From: Diploscapter coronatus
Taxonomy: Eukaryota > Nematoda > Chromadorea > Rhabditida > Rhabditidae
Direction of reading: 5' to 3'
Length of the DNA stretch: 64,000 nucleotides
Assembly (NCBI GenBank): GCA_964036155.1
Contig: OZ038423.1
Coordinates: 32,689,249 to 32,753,248 of the forward strand
Part shown: one piece after another, positions 1 through 12,400 of the stretch
How the letters are laid out: each line of letters begins with the position of its first letter
How positions within the stretch are numbered: the stretch's first letter is position 1
Translations under genes and position numbers: made by a program
The notes under the pieces: generated by a model
What the model saw: only the letters and a program-made list of their open reading frames with translations
The model's database searches: none
Told to the model about the DNA's origin: nothing

Positions 1-1556
1 CGAGAATGGATTGAAATCGGAGAGATTCCAGAAAGACTAGATTATTTCGGAGTTGCATCGCTAAATGGAAAAATTTACATAACTGGAGGATGGAAGTCAT
101 TAATTTTGTATGATAAATAATGCATCATTATATATTTAGTTATCCTAATAGTGTATTCAAATCCTGTCTGTGTTTCGAACCCTCAGCTCCAGTTGATAAT
201 CGAATTTCTCGAATCGCTGATATGAATTATGCAAGAAAGGGTCATTCGCTCATTGTCGCTAACGGGAAGTTGTATGCAATTGGAGGGTGAGTTGAGATTT
301 TGCATATCTTTATACCAAATATTTGTTTACTTAGAGTTCAAAAAACATTTATATCGTGGGAAAATTTTTGCAATTCAATCGAGGAATACGATCCACAAAC
401 GAATGAATGGCGAGAAATCGGAGAAATTAATTCGCATAAAATTTTATTTTATCGTAAGAAATTATGTTGAAAGCTAAGTAAGAGACCTTGAAACGATTCG
501 TAATAATTTAGTTTGTTATGGAAATAATAATAGTAAATATGAAGGAAGAATATGTTTGTTCAATCCATTTATCTGCTCAGTAGGAGAGATTGAAAAATTC
601 CACAATTGTTATCGGCCATATAAAGTAGCAACTACACAGAATAAAGTAAATTCTTATGTTCGTTATTTTAAATAATTTCTTAAGCTTCAGATTTTTGCAA
701 CTAACACAAAGGAACGATTTGAAATATATGACTTGAACACTCGACAGATTTCAAGAGGTCTGCTCAACAAATCCATGAATGATCGATTCAAATAATTTTA
801 CAGGACCAGATTCTCCTGAATGGCGTGACTATAAATCTGTTGCTTATTTCAAAGAAAAATTATATTATTTGGGTGGATGGAATCCTAATACGAATCGAGT
901 TGATGTAAGAAGATCGAATGAAAGTCCATGAAATAATTTATTCAGGTTTTAATAGATGGAAAGTGGCAAATAGGACCTGATCTTCCTCGTCAAATTCATC
1001 ATGCTCAAACGATAGCATGCGATCAAATTTTATACGGTCACATTATAGCATATTCATTATTGTAATTAGGGATATTCAGTTATTGGTGGATGGAATAGTA
1101 ATAAGATATATCGATTATCAGACGATGAACTGGAGTGGATTGAAATTGGAGAGATTCCAGAAAAACGAATTTTTTTTGGAGTTATATCGCTAAATGGAAG
1201 AATTTACATAATTGGAGGACAGAAGTCGTTAATTTTGTATGATAAATAATGTATCATTATATATTTAGGGAAGGAAGAGCATCAAAATCCTGTCTGTATT
1301 TCGATCCCTCAGCTCCAGTTGACAGTCGAATTTCTCGAATCGCTGATATGAATTGTGAAAGATTGGATCATTCGCTCATTGTCGCTAACGGGAAATTGTA
1401 TGCAATCGGAGGGTGAGCTAAGATTTTGCATATCTTTATACCAAATATTGTTAACTTAGATTTCAAAAATTGGGATGCAAAAATCTTTGTGGTTCAATCG
1501 AGGAATACGATCCACAAACAGATAATTGGAGAGTAGTGGGAAGAGTAATTAAATAA
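1..1556 (+). CDS. kelch-repeat protein, 3' part (5' end outside window)
   Basis: Exons that join in one frame: 1-95, 152-286, 335-453, 512-645, 691-757, 804-904, 946-1036, 1081-1224, 1269-1412, 1460-1556, with stop TAA at 1554-1556. Introns are 33-66 nt and AT-rich. The protein shows successive kelch blades, each with a double glycine (ITGGW, YAIGG, YLGGW, VIGGW, IIGGQ) and a trailing Trp (EYDPQTNEWREIGEI, WIEIGEIPE). Kelch proteins form beta-propellers and often act as substrate adaptors for cullin-3 ubiquitin ligases, but no BTB or BACK domain lies in the visible part, so that role is not shown. The acceptor at 1079-1080 was chosen over the nearer TAG at 1068-1069 because only it keeps the frame open. 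No frame breaks seen. Confidence 0.85.
1..1556 (+). repeat. tandem duplication of about 1.13 kb unit inside the kelch gene
   Basis: Bases 1-430 recur, exons and introns alike, at about 1134-1540. The second copy has the same intron starting with GTC, the same GTGAG donor, and near-identical coding for the blades around EIGEIPE and SRIADMN. Intron sequence is conserved along with exons, which points to a fairly recent DNA-level duplication rather than ancient blade repetition. Confidence 0.85.
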
Positions 1557-2439
1557 TGCAGCTTAATATCATGCACCCTTTTATTTGACATATTATATTT
1601 TATTTGGCGCATTGTATTTTATGAACGTTGTCTTTATTTAACTATTATTCAAAATTTTAATAAAAATGATAAAGACATCTCTCGAAGATATCCAAAAGTG
1701 ATGAGGGATAATTGTAACTGAAATAAATATTCTTAAAAATATTTTATTCCAAAATAAATCTAGGGAGAACTTTCGTCAGACGAAAATAAACTATAAAGGG
1801 TAGATCGCAAGAGCGATATCATAGTTATGATACCAGGTCGCATTATGAAAACTTTTATCAATTACAAGTTAAAGTGAAATTTGTCAAGAAAATATCCAAG
1901 GGCAGGTCGCAAAGGTCTTCTGACGATCGTCTTCCTTATGTTGAAATGTAGAAAACTGTAGAAATCCCTTCAACCATAAGAAAACGTTTGGTTTTGAGAC
2001 TTAGGAACCAATAACCGAATATCAACTTTTTCGTATCCCATTTCTTTCATTTATCGTTTTAGTGAAACACATTCGAATCCAATGTGTTTTTCTTTTGATC
2101 ACGCTAAATTGGTATACATTGGGTTTTGAGCTTGAACATTCCGAGATTTCCACTCATTATCATCTTTTGCTGCGAGGTCAGAAAGGCACGTTTCGCTTAT
2201 CTCTATTACACCTTCCTCCGTCTCTGGCTCTCTTCAGTCCCCATTCTATTTCCTCATTTTCATGTCTGTTTGCTCTCTTTTCGTTGTCACCTTATGTCCT
2301 TTCTTCATTTCTTTCTCTTCCCCTTTTTTCCTTTCTCTAAACTCGTCCTGTTCAATTGTTTTCTGCAAAAATCATGCGATTTCTCAGCTTATTTATATTT
2401 TCCTAAAATTTTCGAAAAGAAACATATTTTCAGGTAAAA
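1557..2439. other. intergenic, no gene seen
   Basis: AT-rich spacer between the kelch gene and alh-8. It holds a short imperfect inverted repeat at 1928-1986 and a pyrimidine-rich stretch (about 2200-2340) before the alh-8 start. Open frames here are short and lack splice partners. Confidence 0.6.
2424..2433 (+). other. probable trans-splice acceptor of alh-8
   Basis: CATATTTTCAG lies 6 nt before the ATG at 2440, with no matching upstream donor or coding exon. In nematodes such an outron acceptor usually receives a spliced leader. Inference from position and sequence. Confidence 0.55.
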
Positions 2440-5400
2440 ATGTTGTCGCGCGCTGCGGTTTTCCAGGTATCGAGTTTAAGGATAATTTTCTAAAAATTGA
2501 AATTTTTGAAAACCAATGTTCAAGTTTTCAGTTGCGCAATTTCTCTGTCTCCCAAAAGGCGCTCGCCGCTCCGACCGTCAAGCTCTGGATTGACGGCAAG
2601 GAGGTCGAGTCCAAAACCAAGGAGTGGATCGATCTGACTAATCCGGTAAATACTCAAAACTCTCAAAAGCAGTCTAATTCAAAGTTTCAAAGCCAAACTT
2701 TAAGATAAGTTCAACAATAAAAGACAAACTTCTAAAATCCCTCAAGTAATATCGATTTTTTAAACAAGGATAAAGCCAGGAGACTGAAAAAATGTTCGAA
2801 TATAACGATTTTCAAAGACAAACCTTGAGAATAAAGAGTCAGAAACAAAGTCACACGTTTGACCCAAATTCGAACAAACACTTTCCAGGCCACGAATGAA
2901 GTCATTGGCCGAATCCCCAAAGCCACTCAGGAGGAAATGCACAGAGCGGCAGACTCGTGCGCCAAGGCATACGAGGATTTGAAGAAATAGTGAGGATATT
3001 ATTATTATTTTTTAGAACGAGTGCAGAAGAAATATCATAAAACTTTCAGAGTTAAAAGTCAAAGTCAAAGACAAAATCAACAAACATATTTTGCCATTCT
3101 CGTTCATTTCCCAGGGAAGAACTTAAGAAAAACATTCAGCTCCCCTCTATCTCGTCAGCAGTGGATGTTCAATCTGCAACACCTCATCAAAAGGGACATC
3201 AAGAAGATCGCCGCAAATATCACCGAGGAACAGGGCAAAACTCTTCCAGATGCTGAGGGAGATGTTAGCAGAGGGCTTCAGGTCGGATTTTTTCAACATT
3301 TCTTTTTTTTTTTTTTAACTTTAACTAATTCACCTTCTTGAAAGTCATTTTTTTATTCATCAAGATATTTTTGCCTCTAAACACTTGGGAGGATTTTATT
3401 CATCTGAGAAAATTATCTAAAGAATGGGTCTCTTCATTCTAGATTTTTAAAGATGTTCTTCTCCAGTGAATTATTGTGCTGGTCAAACGAAGTGAAAGAT
3501 CGTGTGCTGAAAAAGGGCAAGAGAAGCGAAGGAAATTGCGTACCTCTTTCCATTGTCCTCCACCAACTCTCCTTTCTTCCAGGGCGTTCTTTAACACACG
3601 AACTGTCGCTTCATTTGACCGATACAATATTCAATTTGAGTACTTGTTATTATTTCAACATTGTTCAGGTAGTGGAGCACGCGTGCTCGGTGCCATCCCT
3701 GATGCTTGGTGAGACCCTGCCGAATGTTTCGCGCGACATGGACACTCTCTCGTACCGCGTGCCTCTCGGAGTCACTGCGGGCATCTGCCCGTTCAACTTC
3801 CCCGCGATGATTCCGCTGTGGATGTTCCCCATGGCCGTGGCAACTGGAAACACAATGCTCTTGAAGCCGTCTGAACAAGACCCGGGAGCTACAATGATGC
3901 TCGTCAAGTTGGCGCAGGTCTTAATCATTTTCAATTTTCTCTAAAGTCATCTATTTTTAAGAAAGAAGGATGACTTTTATAAAAGATTGATATTTTTTTG
4001 AAAGCGTGAATTTTTCAGGAAGCCGGATTCCCCGACGGAACGGTGAACGTGATTCACGGCCAGCACGACGCGGTCAACTTCATCTGCGACAACCCGCACA
4101 TCAGGGCGATTTCCTTTGTCGGAGCCGATACTGCGGTATTTCGAGGTCTCCAAAAATTGGCATATTTCGAGAATTCCAGGGCCGTCACATTTATCAAAGA
4201 GGCGCGCAACACGGCAAGCGAGTGCAGTCGAATATGGGAGCAAAGAACCACGGAGTGATCATGCCTGACTCCAACAAAGAGCAGACTATTAATCAGGTCA
4301 TTTTCAAACTATTTCTAAAAGTCGTTTTTTCGATTTTCCAAATTATCTGAGTTTTTTCCTGATTTCTTTGAAAAGTTGATCAATTTACAGAATATCTCGA
4401 AAATATTCGAATTTCTTATCTAACAAACTATATTGCAGTTAGTCGCGGCAGGTTTCGGTGCTGCGGGCCAGCGTTGCATGGCCCTGACAACCGCAATTCT
4501 GGTGGGAGAGGCCAAGAACTGGCTGCCTGAAATCGCCGACAAGGCCAAGAAGCTGAAAGTCAATGCTGGTATTTTTCCGATTTTTACAAATTTTCCCAAT
4601 CTTTTCACTTCCAGGAAATAAACCCGACACAGACATTGGACCGCTGATTTCCAAAGGAGCCAAGCAGAGAGCTATCGATTTGATCGCCAGTGCCAAGAAG
4701 GTGATTATTCAAAATTATCTATTTAAACATTTTGTTCGATTTTTAAAATTTTAGGAAGGCGCCACGGTACCGCTGGACGGAACGAACGTGACTGTGCCCG
4801 GATACGAAAGCGGAAATTTCATCGGTGCGACGATTTTGGCAGGCGTCAAGCCGAACATGACTTGTTACAAGGTTATTTTTTATATCTTGGAAATCAGTTA
4901 TTTTCTAAAGCAACATCCCATTTTTCGACAAATATAAGATTTTTCAACTGAAATAAATCAAGTATTTATTTTTTCCTAGACAAAATTTATGTATCTTACT
5001 TTTCAGGAAGAAATCTTCGGCCCAGTGCTGTGCGTGATGTTCGCTGAGGACATCAACGAGGCGATTCACATCATCAACTCGAATCCATACGGAAATGGCA
5101 CTGCAATCTTCACGAATGACGGAGTGCTGGCTAGGAAGTTGGTTTTTCCTTTCAAAACAATATTTTTAACAAATGGAGAAGTTTTCGGAAAAGAATAGAT
5201 TTTCCATGTTTTAAAATAGGTCTTTTAAAATAAGACTTTTGATTTTTTTTTAAGATTCACGAACGAAATCGAGGCCGGTCAGATCGGTATCAACGTGCCC
5301 ATCCCAGTGCCATTGCCGATGTTCTCCTTCACCGGCAATAAGGCGTCATTCCACGGCGATTTGAATTTCTATGGAAAGGTCAGTAAAATACAATTTTGAG

Positions 5401-5700
5401 TTATTTTCCAAGGAAAAGAATTAGGGAAAAGTACTCATTTTTGGAGTGTTTTTGTCGAAAAATATTCAAACTAAAACTCAAATTTTGCAAGTGATTTTAT
5501 GCAAACTAAAACTATAAGGAAATCATGCATTTTAAAATAAATCTTTGAAAATGTTCACTTTATTGAATTTTAAAATAAAAAGATCCTAAATTTAGGCAGG
5601 CGTGCAATTCTACACGCAGTGGAAGACGGTGACCCAATTCTGGAACTCGTCGAAATACGTCGATTCGAAGCCTCAGACCGCCTTCCCGCAGATCAAATAA
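2440..5700 (+). CDS. alh-8: methylmalonate-semialdehyde dehydrogenase, mitochondrial
   Basis: Exons: 2440-2466, 2532-2645, 2889-2989, 3140-3281, 3669-3917, 4019-4135, 4180-4296, 4439-4568, 4615-4700, 4755-4871, 5007-5137, 5255-5378, 5596-5700; 519 residues. The enzyme (ALDH6A1 family, CoA-acylating) converts malonate- and methylmalonate-semialdehyde to acetyl- or propionyl-CoA in valine and thymine breakdown; in C. elegans ALH-8 is also the last step of the B12-independent propionate shunt. The sequence shows a short Arg/Ser-rich N-terminus fitting a mitochondrial presequence, the family blocks [32 protein letters not shown] and [14 protein letters not shown], the catalytic cysteine in [10 protein letters not shown] (about residue 301) and [18 protein letters not shown] near the end. 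Length is normal for the family. Exons are GC-rich with C-ending codons, unlike the introns. AATAAA at 5759 is a plausible poly(A) signal. Confidence 0.97.
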
Positions 5701-6354
5701 ACTAGACCCGGTCAAATCTCGGAGTGGATTTTAGAAATACGCACGAATAACGTAGAGCAATAAATAGAAGATATCATATTTAGTTGGAATTATCTAGAAT
5801 TTGACTTTTCATCGCTTTTTTATTTGTTACAAATAGATTAAAATTTGAAACTTATCGGAATTCTATTTGTTTTACCCCTAGTTGAACTCGAAAAGTTGTG
5901 ATTTTCATCTAAGAGCTCTATGAAAACTTCTCTACTCATATTTTATCCACCCAATTTTACGGTTCAAAAGTGCCTAATTTCAAGGGATTCATTACTTTTC
6001 ACGCATCTTAGGAAACGATTTTGTCGAAACTTCTTATTGTTGGTGATCGAAAAAGCATGACAAGAATATTCTTTGAAGAATAAAGTTGGAGCAGGTCAAG
6101 ATTTTTGAACTTCTATTTCTTGAAAGCTGAAGAGACAAGAATATTTATCCTCATTTGCCAGAATAATGGACAAGTTCTAGAACTTAGAGTTTTCATTGTG
6201 ACACTCGGCATCTCTATCATCTTCTATTTTAAAAGGCAGCTACTAAATGGCGGAGTCCTATAGTTAGAGGTAGACGAGAATGAAATTTGAAAGAAAGTGG
6301 AAAAGACGCTCCGATCTTGAGCAATTGTCGTGAATAGCTGACCGTTCTGCTCAT
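5701..6354. other. 3' region between convergent genes
   Basis: Shared spacer between the 3' ends of alh-8 (+) and the SSU72 gene (-). AATAAA at 5759-5764 probably serves alh-8. No coding signal seen. Confidence 0.6.
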
Positions 6355-8401
6355 TCAATAGAAGCAAATGGTGTGGAGGAGATTGTTGACTTTTCTATTC
6401 GGATTGGCTTCGAATTCGCCCAGTACGTCGTCGATTTCCGCGTCCAGATCGTCGCATTGCGATAGCTGAAAAAATCCATGGATTTTTTTTTGAAAAATTA
6501 AAAGGGAATTTTCAATGATTTTTTCTGAAACCAATCAAGTTATCCTCAAATTTTTGAGACTTTGCACTCTTTAAAAAATACTGGTAACTGTTATGTCGTG
6601 ATGTTGTAGTGGCGTGAGCTATCTTTTCCCAAGTTATTTTTTCCTACTTTCACTCTCTTCCCCATCTCTACTCTCAATTATCTATGAGATGAACGTTGCA
6701 TAGCGGAAAGAGAGACGCTGGTGCGAACCGCAGAGTGAGAACTGCGAGAAGAACAGAGAGCGCAGGCGGACAAGAAGGAAAGGTTTCGTATCGACATTAG
6801 AGCACAACGAAAGAGGCGACGTTCATCTCATAGATAATGGAAGGTAACGATAGCGCACGTCCTCACGACATCACGACATATATAATAATTGCCTAAATCA
6901 GATTTCTCAGAACTCGACTCGCAAAAAATAGAACACCTTTTCAAGAGAAAAGAAAAGATGCTCTTTTTCTCTCCACATGATATACTATTTTTCTGCGAGT
7001 CGAGTTTTGAGAAGTCTGGCCCAAATTACCCTCGAGCAAAGGTCGAGAATGGCGAACGCCCCGACGGTGGCCTCCTCCGCGTTGTCGACGATGTCGACGT
7101 TGATGACGTGCACTGGGTTGCCCGACTTCTCGGGTCGACTGTGAAGGTGATCCACGACCTGCGAATATTCAGCTATCATATTTTTGTGATTTGAGAAGAT
7201 AACGCTTGAATATGCCTTTATAGGTCGAATAAAGTACGAATTATGGCACAATCTAGCTCAAAGTTTGAACTAAGCTCGAGTTTGCGAGCAAAAAATTCAA
7301 TTTTTTTCTCGAAATATCTTCTTTCAAGTAATTAGTATTTTTTTCTGAAATTATGTAATTCTTCAGGATATTCAAGATTTTTAAGCTTTATTTCAAAATT
7401 ACTACATTTTGATATTGTTATAGCCTATTCTTTTGGAATGTTGAAACTTCCGGAGAGTTCAAAAATTAAAGGAAAATTTTTACCTGATCATAAACTCGCT
7501 CCTCGAGACAAATGATCACGTCGAATTCCTTGTTGGTGAGCTGGAACTTCTGCGGCGCCTCTTTGATGCGACGGTTCCGGTCGATCATGTTCAGCAGACC
7601 GTTTTGGGTGTAGCTGAAAGAGAAATAAGGTTGTTTTTCCTAGAAATTCTTTCCTCGTGAATATCTTCTTTTCATAATTTCTCATTTTAAAAGATCCATC
7701 CTTCTTGATTGTAAAATGTTTATTTAGAAGCTATTTTCTTCTAGAAATTTATCATTCTAATTTTCTGGCTCACTGTAGTTCCAGCCCTGTTCCTATCACC
7801 ATTCTTTTGTAGTAGTTTCCGCCCTTTTTTTGGAAAAATAAAATGATAATAAAAAGAGGGTGAAAGAACTCAAGAGGCCAAATTTTCTTTCTAAAGCTCA
7901 TCTTTCTACGGACTTGACAATATTTCTTTCAATTTTCAAAAAAACCCACTATGACTTATCCTTTTGGATCAAGTCGTTGTAGATGAAATCATAAGTGGTG
8001 GTCTCGAATTCGTAGCAGTTCGGAGTGTCGGCAGACTTGCCCGGCAACTTAACCTGATTCCCGGAGCCATATGACTCCACGTTGAAGCCGCGTTGGCTGA
8101 AAATTCATTTTCCCAAAATTCGAGAAAATAAAAAAAATGCTCAAAAAGAAGTTATTATCAAGATTCTTGGAATCTTTAATTTCCCAATTTTTCAGCTTTG
8201 AAAGATATTCAAGAACAAGGCTGAAATTCGAATCAAAATCTTTAACATTTTGAAGACTAAGCAAGACGAAAAACGTGATTCTTAAATCGAGTATTTTCAT
8301 CGAACTTACGATAGCATCAAATGCGCTTCCATTGATCGGTTCATATTCGAGGAGCACGAGACTGCAAAGCGAATAGTTGAGAAATCCTCTCGGATCGTCA
8401 T
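6355..8401 (-). CDS. ssup-72: SSU72 RNA polymerase II CTD Ser5/Ser7 phosphatase
   Basis: Exons on the minus strand: 8310-8401, 7956-8096, 7484-7613, 7030-7158, 6355-6465; 200 residues, the usual family length. SSU72 removes phosphate from Ser5/Ser7 of the RNA polymerase II C-terminal domain and acts with the cleavage and polyadenylation machinery in the nucleus. The N-terminus carries the CX5RS signature (CSSNMNRSMEAH, nucleophilic Cys near residue 15). Further family blocks are QRGFNVESYGSG, YTQNGLLNMIDRNRRIKEAP, CLEERVYDQ, PVHVINVDIVDNAEEATVGAF and the terminal LLHTICFY. Every junction is phase-consistent. The last intron (6466-7029) is unusually long and holds two fold-back elements. Symbol given by orthology with the C. 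elegans gene. Confidence 0.95.
6593..6879. mobile_element. MITE-like fold-back element in an intron
   Basis: Bases 6593-6623 are roughly the reverse complement of 6849-6879 (ATGTCGTGATGT...GCTATC type ends), and an inner exact 20-base inverted repeat pairs 6677-6696 with 6819-6838. The whole 287 bp can fold on itself and has no coding capacity. This form is typical of a non-autonomous DNA transposon, but no target-site duplication was confirmed. Confidence 0.6.
6905..7012. repeat. inverted repeat, second fold-back of the same intron
   Basis: About 27 bases at 6905-6931 are matched by their reverse complement at 6985-7012 (core AACTCGACTCGCA against TGCGAGTCGAGTT) around a 53-base AT-rich loop. 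It is unrelated in sequence to the element at 6593-6879. Confidence 0.75.
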
Positions 8402-9422
8402 TTTTTAAACTCTGAAAGATAAAACATAAGGGCACATCAAGTCTAATCTTAAAGGTTCTCAACAGGTAGGTGGTTAGCGAGAAGGAAAACTCCGCTAGTA
8501 AACGAATAACAACTTTTCTTTCATAAAAACGCATTTATATCACGAAAATAGATGGTAAAATGAAAGAAATGCTAGAACTAGAAGGAGAAATATGGTTGAA
8601 GTTTGGAAAGCGATCACAGCGATGAGCATTGTTGGGTGGTTAAATTATAGCTGAATTTCACAATTTTTGATATAAAACATGAGTAATTTGATAAAATTAT
8701 AAAGCAATGTATAGTATTTAGACGAAAAATAAATAAAGTTAGAAAATTCAGGAAAAATTATAATAAAATAAGGGTGTAATCCTTTCACTTTACAAGTAAA
8801 TTAGTTAGGGAACCCGATGTAAGTGAAATGGGGCGAAATTTAGAAAAAAAGAATTTTGGTCGAATCAAATTCTAAGAAAGATTGAGAAGATTGACTCGAA
8901 TTTGAGAAAAAATCGAAAGATTTTCAAGTCAATTCATTCAAGTTACATTGCACAAGATAGAAATTTAGAAGCTTGAAGATAATAAATTCAAATTTTAGGA
9001 CTGAACATTGAAATTTAGAGCTAACTAGCGAGTATTTTAGTTAGACTTTGAAAGTTACCGTAACTTAGGCCTTGGAGAAAAGAGAATACCATTTTAAGCT
9101 CCTGATAACACAGAATTAATGAATTGCAGCAAAATTAGAGTGGATTTGGGACGAGTTGAAAAATATAAATTATCATCAACCAATTTAGTTTTGTTCCCAA
9201 TTTCTTCTATACTTTTTCGAAAATTCTAAAATTCGAAGAAATTGAAAATCAAGAGACAAAAACCGTATCAAGCTTGAGGATATGAAATATTCGAATTAGG
9301 CGTTTTCACGAGAAAATTAGGAAGTTATGAACGATCAAAAGTTAAAATTTAAAAGGATTTAATTTTGATGGTTCTGATTTTAGCAAGTAGTTTTTAGCAG
9401 GTGGCTGTTTTCCCGTCGAATA
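8402..9422. other. intergenic, no gene seen
   Basis: AT-rich kilobase between the start of the SSU72 gene and the 3' end of the LDL-receptor-like gene (both minus strand). It must contain the SSU72 promoter and the receptor 3' UTR. No splice-consistent coding segment recognised. Confidence 0.6.
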
Positions 9423-12400
9423 TTAGGCGATGGAGTTGCCATTTTGGAGTTCCCGGTCGAGGTCTGAGAGCACGAGTCTGGACGGTTGGGAGTTGGAATC
9501 GTGGACCATCGGCGCGTCGTCTAGAGGGTCTCTGGAAAATGTTCAATTTTCTAAGTTTTTTTCTTTAAAAATAGCAAATTTGTCGATTTTCAGATCTGAT
9601 TTCCCTAACCTGAACGGATTTTCCATCTCAGCCTCAACAGTTCTCCTATAGATCGGGTTATCGAAGTTGAGGGCGATAAACGGAGCGCCCGATTTGCGCT
9701 TTCGGTAGAAGAACACACCCTGGAAATTTGTGTTATTTTTGGAATTAAGAACACTTTTTACCAAAACGGCTCCCATAATGGCCATCAGAATGAGGAACAT
9801 GGAGAAGAGCGAAAATCCGGAACCGCCGGTTTCGATGTCGACTGGAAAATAATTCATTTTTCTTTAAAAATACTACTTTTCCTCCAAAATATGAGTCTTC
9901 CCTCACAACTATGAGCACATTTCAGTCAAAATTTGACACATTTTCTTACCAACACATTCTAAAGTATCCAAAGGAGTGTCCCTCGAACAGGCACAGGCAT
10001 ACGGGCGATGGCCCCATGGATTTTGTTGCTCCTCCTCTCGTCTCGACTGAATCAGGTGGGCGCGAGGCAGACAGAACTGCTGACAGTCGCTGTTGAAGCA
10101 CTGAAAATTTTATTTCTTTTTCTTCAAAAATTTCGAGATCATGATAATTTCTATAGCTCTATACGATACATTGAAAAAAAAACTAAAAACTTAGCAAAAT
10201 CTTCAAAATTACAGAGAAAAGTTTTTAATTGTCCTATATTACAAATTTCTTCAAAAAAAAACGAATTTTAACTCAAACAAAGTTTTGCATATGATATTCT
10301 AAATTATATCTATATTCTGTGTGATGTCTATTCTAAAAAGTAGCCTGTTATATTAATTTTTGATAATTAGCATAAATTTTCTGAACTTCTAGAATTATTA
10401 ACCTTGCTTTTCATTGGTGGTTGTGCCTGTTGGTGGTAGATTCTCACAGTCATCGGCGAGGAGACTTTCTGCATCACCTTCCTCACATCCATGCCGGTGA
10501 ACTGAAAAATTTAGGTTTTCAAAGAAAAAAAGTTCATTTTTCCCTACTTTGTTCACAGTGATGACTCCATCGTGCTCCCAATCCGTGTAGTAGATTCTGT
10601 CCTCAAAAACTACCATCGAAAACGGATGCCTCAAATATTGATGAGAATGCAGAACCGTCTGAAATAATTCATTTTTAGAATAGGAAAAATTTATTTTTAA
10701 AAAAATCGAATGCAGAGGGAAATTTGATTTTTTTCAAATAAATTCCCAACCTTGACATCTTTGCCCCAATAATCGCACGAGAAGATGGATTTGATTTTGG
10801 CGTCCGCCCAGTAGACCCGCTTGTCGACGTAATCCAGTGCCAGGCCGTTGGGCCATTTCACTCGATCGCCCACCACGATCACCTGGAAAAGCATTTCCGT
10901 TGTCAAAAATAATTATTTTACGTAAAATTCGGATTTTTCTTCTTTATCGACATTATTTCGCTTTCAAACTTTATGAACTTTTCAAGAATCTTATAAAAAT
11001 AATTTTCCAGGAAGTCTAAAAACGAATTTTTTCTCTTAAGATCATTTTTCTTCAAACCTTATGAATTTCCCAATAATCCTATAATATCTTTTCTCAAGTT
11101 ATCATATTTCCTCAGTGTCACAATTACACTCAAACTACAATTTTTCACAAATCCCCTAAAAACCAGACGTTGGGATGTTTTTCACCGCAAAAATTCGTCG
11201 TCATAATCTCTCGTCCCCATTATTAGGGATATTTGCGGTGAAAAACGTCTGCTAAAAATTCAAAATCTTCTAACTAACCATTCGATTCTGTCCATCCATT
11301 CCGGCCCGTTCAATTCTAGCAGTTTTTCCCCAGTCCGTCCAGAAAATGAGACCGAGTTCGGGATCGACGGCAATCGCGCGTGGCTCCTCGAGGTCGTCCT
11401 TGAACAGCACCATTCTTTTGTTTGTCTTCAAATCCAACACGTTAATCTGAAAATTTTATTTTACGATTTTTTACGACCTTGAAAATCATTTGACATAACT
11501 AAAATAGGATAGGAATTTATGAAAGTTATCTGTTCGTATATTTTTCACTCATATTTTATATAAATAAAAAGATGTTTTATGAATAATTCATTCGCTTTTT
11601 CGTATTTTTCTATCAGGAACAGTTCGCTGAAAAGATTGGAAATGTATCCAATAGCCTCTATAAAATTAAAATTTTCAAAACGAGAGTGCTGTATTTACCG
11701 TATCCAACCCGCCGTCAGTCCAGAAGAGCAAGTCGTGAACCCAGTCAATCGCCAGACCATCAGGAGTGTGGATGCTGTCGTTGAGAAGAACGGTGAGATC
11801 ATTCGCGCATTTCTGCGAGCTAACGAGATGATGATTATCGGAGTCGTTACCAATTTGGCAGCTCATGATCGCGCGCATCGTTATGTCCGACCAGATGAGG
11901 GTCTGCAAAATTTTAGATATTTTTTAAACTAGAAAAAAATCAAATTATTTCGATATGTAGTATTTTCAAGAAAAAAATCGAAGTTCTTTTCCTTTAATTT
12001 AAGAAACTCCACTAACTCCATTCTTCAGATGGAAATCCATAGCGACTGCCGAGCCAGGACTGCTAATCAGCGGCAAATGCACGTTGGTGACCAAATCGAA
12101 TTGGCGGATTGTGGCCCTAGAAATTTCAATATTCAACAAAAATAGGGTAAATGTTAACCTGTTGCTGAGAAGAACGAGTGGATCCCCTCCCGTAGCCCTG
12201 CAGTGTCTCGCGACGCCTCCGTCCTTCGCGAAAATCAACCGATATCCGGGCTGGCAGGAGCAATTGTAAGAGCCCGCAGTGTTTATGCAAATCTGAAATT
12301 AGAATAGCCATAAGACCTTTTTCAGAAATCAGCGCTAAAAATTCCAATTTATTCAAATAACAGTCGACGTAAACCTAGAGAAAATAGCCTATTTTTAAAA

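Noticed and set aside
2062..2708. Overlapping plus-strand frames up to 148 codons before alh-8
   Set aside because: They are pyrimidine-tract translations and shadows of the first alh-8 exons; the real start at 2440 follows a trans-splice acceptor.
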